NCBI GenBank assembly: GCA_964030785.1
Contig: OZ034968.1
Span: 30,240,186 to 30,304,185 of the forward strand
Length of the DNA stretch: 64,000 nucleotides
Source of the DNA: Siderastrea siderea
Taxonomy: Eukaryota; Cnidaria; Anthozoa; Scleractinia; Rhizangiidae
Direction of reading: 5' to 3'
Program-made: the position numbers and the translations under genes
The notes under the pieces: model-generated
What the model saw: only the letters and a program-made list of their open reading frames with translations
What the model was told of the DNA's origin: nothing
The model's database searches: none
Shown here: positions 23,201 through 33,676 of the stretch, one piece after another
Position numbering within the stretch: position 1 is the first letter of the stretch
Layout: every line of letters starts with the position of its first letter

Positions 23201-26061
23201 CTGGCATACGGAGCTTGCGCCCGCAGTGCTAGCGGCAGTGAAAACCGAGTTTTCCTACGTCATCATCCGTCATCATAACATTGGGTACATTCCGATATGG
23301 ATTACATCATGTCATTTTCTAATTGTCTAGTTTCCAACTCGAGCTAGAGGGCACGAAAGCAACGGGGGCGAGTTGGTCGGCGAGTTGTATAAACTTATAA
23401 CGCCAGACGTTTACTCCAGTCAAAGTCACTATTTTAACGTCTGCGGTTAGCTGTTACGTCCAGCGTAAGGTTTTTGCAATGATAGATAACCAACGAGGTG
23501 CATAGCGGCGAGTTGGTTATAGTTATCGATATCCAGCAATTCCGAGTAGAATAATTGTTTTATTTAAAACTCAGCCACTATAATTGTTATAAAATCAAGA
23601 CAGAAAGAAAAATTGAGCAAGAGATAAAAAAGGGACAAGAATCGGTCACATGACTGAACGAAAAAGGCGCCAAAAGCTTGCTAAGTGTGCAGCGTTTCTT
23701 TCCAAAGCTGAATGAATCAAAATGAAACTGCTCCGAACCGAAGTGAACGAAGTCGCACAGGTTTTGGGAAAAAAATGTACTAATTTTTGGCTCTTAAATG
23801 TGGTATATGTTTGATTTTTCTTGAAACATTGTTATAATCATCGTTCAAAGTGGACTGAAGCTGTACGATTTCACCACATTGGCTGCGGGAGTTGAAGCGG
23901 AGCAAGATTGTAATCCGTTCGCGCAACGGTTTCTGTCATCATGTGCTTGTTTAATCGAACTGAAGACAGAATTTGAACTTGAACAGGTTATTTCTATGCA
24001 GCTCAGAAACAGGATTACTGTAGTGAGGAACGTCAGAATTCATCATCTTAGTTTGTTAAAGGCAAGGCACAAAACGCAGTTGTTCTCAGCCGGTTTAGAG
24101 ATTGCGGACGGAATGGTAAAAACAACACTCAAACTTCTGGGAAGCGATTCAACGTCGTTTAGATAGCATCCGATTTGTATCAGAACATTTGGAGCTTTTG
24201 GAACAGAGAGCTACAACGAGTGCAGGTAAACCAGAGTCAACTTTGTGTGGTATAGCCAAAAAATGTCGCCCTTCCTTCTTTCTTGCTAGTTTGTTCGGTT
24301 CTTGTTTAGATTGCTTCTTGATTTTCGTACTGACTCGCCATGAATGTGTGACAGTTTTTATTAAATGCTTCTCTCTCATTTTACTGTGTTTTCTTTTATG
24401 TTTTGTCTTGATATTTCGGAGTAGAAAGCCTTCCTGACTAAAACATACCGCTTGTAATTTTTTTTTTTTACGATCGACGTGACGATGAAAGAAGCGAATT
24501 GAAAACACAACGCTAACTGCTTAAATTTCTATTTGTACACAGTTTTTTGTCGTATTAAGAAATCACGTACTCCGGAACAATTTTGATTTGTGTCTTAGTG
24601 ACGCTGTTGGAATTTCTGCTTAATTTAAATTCGTTGTAAAGTGATTTTTCTCGTCCATTTTTCTCAGTAGGTTGCTTGCTCATATTTAATGATGAAAAAC
24701 AACAAGGGAAAACATAAACGCAAAAACACAATGCGGACCGCTGAGGAAACTGTAAAGTCGACTTATTTTCCTTCAAAAATAAGACTTCAGCAAGACATTC
24801 ACCAACAGCTCTTTTTGCAGCATTCTTTGAAAAGCTAATTAAGGTCAAGAAGAGTACTCGTGAAACTACAGTTGCTCTATTACGTAAAAATAAATGAACT
24901 CACTTCAGTTACTCCCGGCAGCGACTCGACAGACTTTCCAATCTAAATACGTACTGGTACGCATTTTTCGCTGATTCGCATGCCCACTGGCTGTTTAGTT
25001 CTGTCATTCATTAAACAACTTTGCTAAAATAATCAATATCGCCCAGGCATCAGGCCGTTTACTGGGAAAAGTCACCCGAGAAAGCTTTTCTGAAGCTTGC
25101 AAGCACAATTACGGAGGCAAAATGGCACAACTTCTTCACCCTAAACTATTTTTCGGAAGCTTTAAGTGTCTCTTTTTGGACAAAATAGCTTTAGATCGAG
25201 AACTGTTTCCCTTATAGTTACTTGAATAACTTTTTTATTTCAATCTCTAACTAGAGACACGCTGAAATGGCTTAGAGGTTAAAAACAAAACAAACACCAA
25301 AACCATGCTACACTAAACTCACTGAATCGGCGATTCTAATTTATTTTAGTCTCTAAATTAGGACAGAAATGGCATTCACTTCAAGTGAGGAAGCTGAAAA
25401 ATACAACAATACAGGGAGCTGATAAAATATTCCACAACTGAAAAAACATATAAAGCTTTACACTAAGACTATAAACTTGAAGACAGGAGCGACTCTTCAG
25501 TTTGTTGGATAATTAAATTAGCAATCAGTCAAAACAACCCAATGTGCGGTGACGAATACTAAACTGGATTGAGAAAACAACACCGAACCAGTCTAAAATA
25601 GTCACACTATCTAATTTTGGGATAAAATGTAAACCAGCTGGGAAATGAGAATTGCTCAAAAGACGAACTTTAACAAAAAATCTTAAAAGACTACGCACTG
25701 AATTGTAATTTTTTAAGCTTACATCAGATCGCTTATTTAGGAAATTTCTTTAATGATTAAACGTAGAAAATGGGACAACTGACTTTCACAAAACTACAAC
25801 TGCATTGAGATAAGCACTTGTTTGCCTGCAGTCATATATATAAATGTAAATCTAACTAGAATCACTGGTGTGCTTGGCATTGCTGACATTGCTGGTAAAC
25901 GAACGTACACAAACACGATGCTCGACGGAACAGGCGACAACCGTCGCGACAACCTCGTTCCCGGGGTCCTCTCTCCTTATGACGTAGGAAAACTCAGTTT
26001 GCCCCGCGTACTGAGCTCTGATTGGTCAATTTCAATTTCAGTCGCGTGGACCGTATGCCAG
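23201..26061. mobile_element. 2.86-kb element with CTGGCATACGG terminal repeats
   Basis: The left end CTGGCATACGG and right end CCGTATGCCAG are exact inverted repeats. A second inverted pair, GAGTTTTCCTACGTCAT and its complement, lies 40-85 bases inside. Other array units read through the site as CACCCTTCTCCTTGTGAT, so the insertion point is clear, though the target duplication is not resolved. The interior is A/T-rich with one open stretch of 95 codons (23879-24166) that I cannot assign. No transposase motif was seen, so it is probably non-autonomous or decayed. Confidence 0.55.
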
Positions 26062-26865
26062 GCTCCTTGTGATAACATGAATCCCTAATAATGTCAACAC
26101 TTTTCCCATCCTTCATTTCTTGGTCATTCACCCTTTCCAGCACTCTCGAAAAAAGAACGTGCTGAAATAGCTTGACCATAGCGTGACTCAATTCATGTTT
26201 TTTAACGAACTGACATCTCAGCGTAATTCTAAATTTATTGATAAAGAAAAATAATCCTAAAATCTAAAGGGAACGGTTATCTACCGAAAAAAGAAATGTA
26301 CAAGTCTACTTTTAGGCCACGATTCCATGAATGATTTGGCGAAAGCAAGGGACTTTCCCGAATCGGCTTCTATGTTTCAGTGATATAATGTTTACGTGCC
26401 AGGGCAAGTTAGGCGAATTCATGCCAGCTTCAAAGTTCGCTAGCACCTTCGTCCTTGCTCTCATCAAAGAGAAGTCAACTCCATTGAATGTCTTGTACTT
26501 TTCTACACAACCTTCCCTAAGGATTTTGGCGAAGCAAAGTAGAACTGCCAAAAAAATGCTTGCATGTCACTGTTGAATTATTCAACTTGGCGAAAGCAAG
26601 GGACTTCCCCGAATCGGCTTCTGTGTTTCAGTGATGTAATGTTTACGTGCCAGGGCAAGTTGGGCGAATTCATGCCAGCTTCAAAGCTCGCTAGCACCTT
26701 CGTTCTTGTTTTCATCGAAGGGGTTTTTATACCATTAAATCGCCAGTAATTTTCTACACCAACGTTCATGAAAATTCTGGAAAATAAACAATAAACGAAA
26801 GAAGATTACCCGCAAGGATTGTTTTGACCGAGCGGAGGTCTGGGGCAAGTGACCACGACAAAAAA

Positions 26866-27400
26866 AAACGGGTATTACTAGACCCCGTCCTGACGGCGGG
26901 GTGATAAACGCTAAACCAACGCACATTACCCGCAAGTATTGTTTTGACCGAGCGGAGGTCTGGGGCAACTGACCACGACAAAGAAAAAAAAAACGGGTAT
27001 TACTAGACCCCGTCCTGACGGCGGAGTAAAAAAAAACAAGAAGAGCCCCAGGGGCATTAGTCCCCGCCGTTGTTCTCCCCCCCGGGGGGTGTAAAATATG
27101 TTACGGTCACTCAAGATAAAAGCCCTTGGCTGTGTAGGGAAAGACACGACGAGTATTTCTTTGGCCGAGCGAAAACCGGAGGTCTGGGGCAAGTGACCAC
27201 CAAAAAAAAAAATACGGAGAAAAAATGGGTATTACTAGACCCCGTCCTGACGGTGGGGTAAAAAACGGGTATTACTAGACCCCGTCCTGACGGCGGGGTA
27301 AAAAAAAAGAAAACGGGTATTACTAGACCCCGTCCTGACGGCGGGGTAAACAACACGGGGAAAAAAGGGTATTGCTAGACACCGTCCTGACGGCGGAGTA
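26866..27400. repeat. Minisatellite with unit GGTATTACTAGACCCCGTCC
   Basis: About six copies of a ~30-base core (GGTATTACTAGACCCCGTCC followed by TGACGGCGGGGTA) occur at about 26870, 26996, 27225, 27267, 27317 and 27368. They are separated by A-rich spacers. The first two are embedded in longer repeats with the CTGGGGCAAGTGACC module. Spacers are irregular and unit identity varies, so it is not a CRISPR array. Confidence 0.75.
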
Positions 27401-27489
27401 ATTAATTCCAAAATCAGGTCTAATCGCAACATTCTGGTTTTCCAAAGCCACAGATCGAGAAGAGGTCGTGTCATTTGGCACAACAGTTT

Positions 27490-27589
27490 GAACTCATAAA
27501 GAGCTTATGGGATATGCCTGCTTGCCTTTACACGCAAATTGTCCCGCGATTTAATCCAGGAGGACGCTAACACAGCTCATCAGGTCAAA
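27490..27589 (+). promoter_or_regulatory. Conserved 5' flank / leader of gene A4
   Basis: The sequence from AGAGCTTATGGGATATGCC through AGGAGGACGCTAACACAGCTC to the ATG parallels the A3 leader closely. The 9.4-kb repeat block ends about 90 bases upstream. A4 may therefore have lost distal regulatory sequence present at A3 or placed it far away. Confidence 0.4.
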
Positions 27590-30500
27590 ATGAAGCTTTT
27601 GTTGGCAACGATAGTTGATATTTCAATCATTGTAGAAGGTACGTTTTTGTTCAGCATCGTAGACATTTTAAAGCCAGGTCAGCTATTCAGCTAGCGCAAG
27701 GTTTGATGGATACAAGTGTGTTTTCTTAATGTTCATGCTCGAAAAGCGAATATTCCTCTTAGCAAAACCAGTTGCTTTGCCAAAAAAAAAAGAAAATATG
27801 GACGGTTACTGAGTTGGGCCTAATGAACAGCCAACTGAAAAGAGCTAACCACTACCTAACCGTTCCGCTTTTCTCAAACGGTCGATGGAAAGAATTACAT
27901 GTAATTTTAAAACAAATTGAGAGTTAGAATTGATGTAGACGTGGCCCAATGATTTTGTCTATTTTTAGCCATTCGTGAAATCCATATCACGTCAACATTG
28001 AATATCACAGGATGCTTGTACTGTATAGCATGGGTCGAGGCATCTAGCGTTTAGTAACACATTAATTAGCATGTGTCATCTTTGCTTGGAGCGAGAGTTA
28101 TTATTTGTAGACAATATTGGTTCGGAGAAACGAAGAGCAAAACAGGTCGGCTTCAAAGAACAGAAATTTTGCCTGCAGTCAAATATCCTTGCATAACTTG
28201 TGAAGTAAATTCGTGGTTAATGTATTCATAACTCGGTGAAATAGATGCTAAACTATTGGGCACTATTACACACTAATTCCATTGTTTTCTTTTGTTTACT
28301 GTCACTATTGGAGACTAATTTTTAGTTATGTTCTTTCACGGGTTAAGTAAAACCACTCTAAGGCCACGATGCGTTGGGTCTCTCAAACTTGAAAGTAAAC
28401 TTTGATCACTTTGTTGCTGGATTATTCTGTCGAAAAACGTTTCTGGGCAAAATGTAGACTTACGATGAGTTGTTCGTAACGAAAAGTATTTTAAATAATG
28501 ATGCACTAGACAAAATTCTAAGTTACTGCAATACAGCAGCTTCATGAAATAAAAACAAATTTCAAAATTCGCGTTTATTTAGGTCCAAGGGTCAGAATCC
28601 TGACTTTAATATTAAATCATTATTTTAAAATTTCCATTGATGAAAATTTCTCTGTTATGTTTTCGAGGTGATGTTAAAACTAGCTGACAAGACCCTTTAA
28701 GCAGGCCATGTCAGACAAATAAATATTGCCAACTCCTATTTGTTTTAAAACAAAGAATGCTTATAAATTTAATTGATACCTCCATGCTTTGTTCTCAGGG
28801 CTCTCACTCACGTGTTATCGTTGCGGTGGAGCAGCACCCGCTGGCGACTGCAGCACTGTAGGCTCAGCAACAGTGCAATGTGAAAGCTCTTCGATGCCAA
28901 ATGAGGTGTACGGCTGCCAAGTGTACACTGTCAACTACACTACATTAAATAAAGTCCGCGAGATTAAAAGTAAGAATACCATAAAGAACAATGTATTGCA
29001 GGTAATGATAATTCTTAAATTTAAGGGAGAGTTACATAGTATCCAAGAGCCTGGCGTGAAAATTGAGATGCGGCGGTCAGTATAGCCATGCGCGCACTGA
29101 GGAAAAATTAAATGTAGGTGCTGGTGGGGGAGTTATTACTCTGGGAATTCATCAATCTTCCTGCGAACTTATACAGTAGCAGGTAAACTAAACAATTTGT
29201 TTCATTAAACACTGATTAAACAAATTAAACAGATGAGTCCGCGACATCCGGAAAACGAGGGCCCGCCCCAAACCTAGCTTCCCACGCAGACACTCTTAGG
29301 GTTTCGTCACGCGTTCTCAGAACGCGTGACGAAACCCTACGACGCGTACGTCTGCGTGGGAGGCTACCCCAAACCTCCCTTAACGACAAAAATTAAAGTA
29401 AGCTTGTATAAATCCTCACTAAAAGCGATCTTCCAAGCAAAACTGACACCCTCTTTCCAAGTTAGAGTTTCTGCTACCACAGTAAAACTTGAAAATTGTT
29501 CATATATATATTGACGTTTCTTTCTCAATTTTTTCGGTCGACTTTAATTTGAAACTACGAATACCTTTAATGGAAGTATCGTTGATTATTGTGAAATTAT
29601 TGTCGTTCTTCGATCGTTTCTTGGACGCGTTTCCCTTCAGATTCACGACTACTTAAAGTTAGCGAAGATAAAATAGTGTTTTTCTTAAACAGGACTTTCG
29701 CAGGTTTCGTTTTCGCAGGTTTTTGAGAAATCAATATTGCACTCTAAGAAGCAGTTATTACTCGCAAACTGAGAAAAGATTGTATTTTTTTCCTCACTGT
29801 ACTTAGCAGACGATCTCTCAGGAAACAAACACCCTTATAATCGGTTCAAAAGGCTCTATTCTTCAGTTTTCTAAGCAAACTTTCAATCAATTCTGGAGTC
29901 TCTTTTTTTTTTCTGAGTTGCGTTGCCTGTTGCGGAAATCATGAAGGTGGCAGTGTAAAATGTAATAGTTTGGTTAGGTTAGAACTGAGATAACTTATGT
30001 TTAAAAGTTGAATGAAATGGTATCAATACAAGCTTTATAAATTTACTTCGTAGACCGGAGCCTGAAAATTTGTGAGCAGGGGAAGGGGCGAGTCCTCTCC
30101 CAGATCCGACCTGACCCTTCCCCTGTTACAGCCCTGCTTTAGATGTTCTAGCCCCAGGCACATATAGCAAAGTGCACAGGGATAAATGCCCACCGCTGAT
30201 TTAGGAGGTTTCCGAAATGAAGAATTGCGAAACATTTTGTAACTGAATAAATTGATCGTTTGTAGCCTCTCGTTTTTCTTAGGTCAGCGGGAGATGCGTG
30301 AAAATGTAGAATTTCCGCCAGAAATCTCGGTATGCTAAACAAATAGCTATGATTATTTTTTCCATTAGGTCTTCACCATTCTTTAGGTTTTAACCAAAAA
30401 AACGATCAGTCCCACCAAGAAGTGGCTACCAGACAACATGATTTCATTTCGCATAGGTTGAAAGTTATTATAGTTTTACTGTTGAAACATTCGTCTCGCC

Positions 30501-31026
30501 GGCGGAGAACCTTCATTCCCTGCATTTGACGACGGATCGAATAGTAAATCAATTCATAAACTAACGAAAGCCACTCCTCCTTATCCCCCCCCCCCACCCC
30601 CTCCCAAATGTCAACCTACATTTTGTCCTACAGGTAATTACGGAACAGAAATGCTCCTTTTAGCAGAAGCACCTGGCTTTACTTTAGGGCTAAACTAAAA
30701 CTGTAGAAATCATTGCAGACATCTCTGACCATCAGCAACAATATTATACCTCTCTTTGATTTGGTTACTTAGGCTGCTGCCTTTATGAGGATTGTGAGAA
30801 AAATCCGTACGAGCAGTTTGTTAAAAGTACAGTTTGCTCCAAGATGGCCAGCTGCCAATCAGACAAATGTAACTTCAACTACACCACTGCAAAAGCTTTC
30901 CAGCGTCCAACCCTGCCACCTTCAACCCGGCCACCTTCTACAATACCTTCTGCCGGCTGCAAAGTGTGTTTTGGCAGTCTTGGGATAGTTCTTGCCATGG
31001 AGGTTGTTTCTTACTTGTCGATTTGA
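27590..31026 (+). CDS. Ly6/uPAR-like surface protein A4
   Basis: Three exons: 27590-27638 (signal peptide MKLLLATIVDISIIVE), 28799-28969 and 30773-31026. Both introns are phase 1 with GTACGT and GTAAGA donors. Joined length is 474 nt, giving 157 residues. The domain opens LSLTCYRCGG and matches A3 closely. Two changes stand out. The cysteine of the NPC motif is tyrosine (NPYEQF), leaving one disulfide partner unpaired. The stalk before the tail is lengthened by repeated Pro/Ser/Thr codons (PSTRPPSTIPS). The tail has an extra cysteine (GCKVCFGS) and one acidic residue inside the hydrophobic stretch (AMEVV), which may weaken GPI signalling. It could be a diverging paralogue or an early pseudogene. 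Confidence 0.83.
29276..29366. mobile_element. Hairpin MITE, 91 bp, in A4 intron 2
   Basis: The sequence is a near-complete inverted repeat around CACGCGTTCT/AGAACGCGTG, with outer arms CCCACGCAGAC and GTCTGCGTGGG. CCCCAAACCT is repeated at both borders (29266-29275 and 29367-29376), a 9-10-base target duplication of Mutator-like type. The related A2 intron reads CCCCAAACCTTTCTTGGG without the insert. Confidence 0.65.
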
Positions 31027-31477
31027 GAAAAAGAAATGTTTTCTGCCATGAATAGTGTGTAAAGCGTAGAAGATAGTATTGCAGTGTAACCTAATCGGGA
31101 TGGCAGTTTACCTATTGCATTTACTGCCGAATACAAACGCCAAACAGGTTTTAAAGAAAACAGGTCAATAAGAACAAGGCTATGAGTCTTGCCTTAAACT
31201 TGACGGTCGATTGCAAATCTCTGTTCCCATTTTAATGCTGTTGACTGTACTTTTGCTGGCGATACGCATTCCTTTTTTTTTTTTAAGCGATGCGTATGCG
31301 TTTCCTCCTACTTCCAAACAGATTTTTTTTACTTCCTAATTTTTTGCAGCTCCCAAAAACTTAAGAGGAGGACTCCATGGCCACTCCGTTAATGCCAAAC
31401 AGAGAAAGCTGCAAGATACCAATTTTATAGTGAACGCTAACGTCCTTATTTTTTTCGTATGCTACTGGTTACCTTCT

Positions 31478-31681
31478 TTAACGCAAAATCGCGATTGCTT
31501 GAATCCCGGAAGAACAGGCTATTTCGTTTAATATACTCTCAGCAAATGTCAGTATTTGGTTTAAAGTCACTCCCCTCGCCCTGGTTTTAAGCTTGATTAT
31601 GTACACCTCTGCTAGTTTATTGAACATCACTGGTCTGTCTTGTCCTTCTACAGCAGGGGTTAAACGTCCTTGGAGAAACAC
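31478..31681 (-). other. Unrecognised open frame in the 3' flank of A4
   Basis: A 67-codon frame begins MFLQGRLTPAVEGQDRP and contains KLAEVYIIKLKTRARG and ESILNEIACSSG. The composition looks protein-like, but I recognise no family. The homologous frame after A3 carries a stop at the Gln of LNQ. It could be a fragment of an old mobile-element protein or of a host gene carried along in the duplication. It lies downstream of the acidic gene on the same strand but cannot be joined to it, since that gene ends at a stop. Confidence 0.3.
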
Positions 31682-32073
31682 ATTTTAGTATTGGTATCAA
31701 GAGGTTCCCTGGGTATATCGTATGGACTTTGAACGTCTTGTGAGAGTGGCTCCGAAACGAAAGAAAAAAGGTGAACCTCTGATTCTTAGGAAGTGTTACG
31801 ATTGAGCTGTTGAGCAGTTTGAGGTTCGAAATTGCAAAATATGGAAAAGGATAAGGTGGATTGAAAAAAGGAATAGGTCTTGCGTTGGTTCCTAAATTTC
31901 AGTTTGAATGTTGAGAGTTTCGGCAAACTTAAACTTGCGTTTTACACCGTTTATTGTTTCTTATAACCTCGTCAATCAAGTAAACACAATCATCTATGTA
32001 ATACTACTGAAGGCTGAGGAGGAAGTTAATATTTATTTGGTTCTTCCGTGATCAGTAACAGATAGGCCTTCCA

Positions 32074-32661
32074 TCAGAACGACAGGCTGGATAGCTTCAA
32101 GACAATAGAATCTTCGTCTGCATCTACAGCAGATCCTTCGTCTGCATCTATACTTGAACCTCCATCCGCTTCAATGCCGGAGCCTTCGTCCGCTTCTATG
32201 CTGGAACCTTCATCCGCTTCAATACCGGAGCTTTCGTCCGCTTCTATGCTAGAACCTTCGTCTGCCTCTATGCTGGAACCTTCGTCTGCTTCTAAGCCGA
32301 AGCCGTCGTCTGCGTCTATAGCATCTGCCTGCATGTTGAAGCTCTCATCTTCAATGATAAAAATGCCATTCACCTGAGCCCTGAGGTCTTCGCTGGGGAA
32401 AGCGAAGGCTTTGCAGGATAATGCTGTTGTAATAATGTTTCACAATTATAATTAGTTCAATTTTATAAGCTTTGCTTACGTTCTGATGAAGATAAGTAAC
32501 TCTTATAATACTGAGATTAGGGCTTAATAGCAGCTTTACCGTTAAGGATTGCAGTCTTAAAATCATCGTGAAAATTGAACAAAGGAAAAACTTCAGTTCA
32601 ACTTATTCTTGATTTACTTACCCAAGAACACAAGAGAAACAAAGGTTTTCATCTTGATCAT
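32074..32661 (-). CDS. Putative secreted acidic repeat protein
   Basis: The model has a signal exon at 32661-32622 (MIKMKTFVSLVFLG, GTAAGT donor, phase 1) and a main exon at 32392-32074, which follows a pyrimidine-rich CCCCAG acceptor. The main exon reads EDLRAQVNGIFIIEDESF, then about eight 24-base units of the type GSSIEADE (Asp, Glu, Ser rich), and ends DSIVLKLSSLSF. The phases of these exons (1 out, 2 in) do not match directly. A 22-nt middle exon at 32501-32480 with a GTAAGC donor would restore the frame, giving about 126 residues. That microexon is a guess. Secreted acidic proteins of this kind occur in extracellular and skeletal matrices, but no family is recognised. It lies tail-to-tail with A4. 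Confidence 0.5.
32110..32310. repeat. 24-bp coding minisatellite inside the acidic protein exon
   Basis: Units of the form CTTCGTCTGCTTCTATGCTGGAAC repeat with point changes and always in multiples of three, so the acidic frame stays open. Changes are mostly at codon third positions or are conservative (Glu/Asp, Ser/Ala). This favours a coding repeat over a neutral minisatellite. Confidence 0.7.
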
Positions 32662-33225
32662 CCGTCCAATTTTGTCACAGCAAAAGTACTCAACAAGTTC
32701 GTTGAATCCGTACTTTAAATTGCCATTTCCCAACTTAATTAATAACTGGCTAAATTACTTTCATTGCAGGTTAGGTCAATACAGATGTAATAAAATTTAT
32801 AATTTAAGGTAAAAGTAAACATTTTCCACGGAAAGCAATAATAAATAAGACGTTTCTTATGGAAATTTTGAATGGGTAAAAATATGATTGAATACACCAC
32901 CCTTACAATCCGGGGGTGCATATGTAAGAAAAATTTGATTTCACCGGAGTTGAGAGGTGTAGGTGAAAACGTGGGATCACTCTATCACAGCGTTATTTTA
33001 CTTTGATAAAAAGATCTAACCACCCCGTAAAACATAATAAATTGTACCACGTGAAAGTACTTACTCAATAGCTTTCATCTGAATATAGCCATGAATTCAT
33101 TCCGGGCCTGCGAAAGGGGTATAGCGCAGAGCTGGCTATGACCTAGTGTACGACGAGGTTGAACGGTTATTGCTGTATTTTAATATAGTCAACCTCTAGA
33201 TTATGATAGAATTAATCATCTGTTG

Positions 33226-33420
33226 GGGCCCGGTGGTGTAGTGGTTAGCGCGCTGGACTTCAGATCTGAAGGCCGGTGGTTCGAGTTCCAGCCCCCGCCA
33301 TCGTGTTGTTTCAACTATACCCCGCATTATCTTTCTCCACCCAGGAAACCGGGATAGGCTCCGGCCGAGTGGGCCTCCTTGGCTTGTGTGCGACTTAATG
33401 ACCAATCACCTAACTCAGGG
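33226..33420 (+). mobile_element. tRNA-derived SINE
   Basis: The head contains an A box (TGTAGTGGTTAG) and a B box (GGTTCGAGTTCC) at the right spacing, in a tRNA-like context bounded by GGGCCCGG and CCCCCGCC. A body follows with GGATAGGCTCCGGCC and GGCCTCCTTGGC, then TGTGTGCGACTT. This RNA polymerase III head plus unrelated body is the structure of SINEs. The 3' end is approximate and no clear target duplication was found. Confidence 0.65.
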
Positions 33421-33511
33421 AAACATTCCTTTTGACAAAATAGTATATTTAAACCATTTTTGCTGGGAATTCTGGCTCCAGTAGAGGGCTTATTAGCTCA
33501 GAGGCAGGGAT

Positions 33512-33563
33512 CCAATCAGAGCAGTCCAATCAGACTACTCATATCCAGGGGCTGCCTATATAA
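33512..33563 (+). promoter_or_regulatory. CCAAT-CCAAT-TATA promoter-like cluster
   Basis: Two CCAATCAGA/CCAATCAGAC boxes (33512 and 33526) are followed by TATATAA at 33557-33563, an orderly core-promoter spacing. A 49-codon frame opens 114 bases after the TATA box. Function is inferred from spacing only. Confidence 0.5.
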
Positions 33564-33676
33564 CAAAACTGGTTATCCCCTCCCGTTCCGCCCAACACCA
33601 TGTTTACCGTGATTTCTTAATCATTTTACTTTTCCTTTGTTTACATCTGGGGCTTGGGGAAAGAGACTTAGACACC

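Larger units (their letters stand above)
18012..27405. repeat. Degenerate array of ~1-kb repeat units inserted upstream of A4
   Basis: Three modules recur in the same order. One contains CTGGGGCAAGTGACCAC followed by GGCATTGGACCCCGCCGTT and TACGGTCACTCAAGAT. The second contains CGAAGAAGAACGTGACGAAAT. The third contains TTCATGCCAGCTTCAAAGCTC. The first module occurs at about 18165, 19320, 20250, 21970, 22990, 26836, 26960 and 27185, and is partial near 21030. Spacing is mostly 0.9-1.2 kb. The third module is itself doubled in several units and keeps a similar minus-strand reading frame in many copies. The array is interrupted by a tRNA-like sequence (20.5 kb) and a 2.86-kb element (23.2-26.06 kb). 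No functional gene is identified. Confidence 0.7.

Noticed and set aside
24149..24508. 119-codon minus-strand frame in the 2.86-kb element
   Set aside because: It is lysine-rich and A/T-driven, with no motif and an overlapping frame on the other strand.
26866..27400. Repeat-spacer pattern GGTATTACTAGACCCC as a CRISPR-like array
   Set aside because: Spacers are low-complexity A runs or other repeat modules and vary widely in length.
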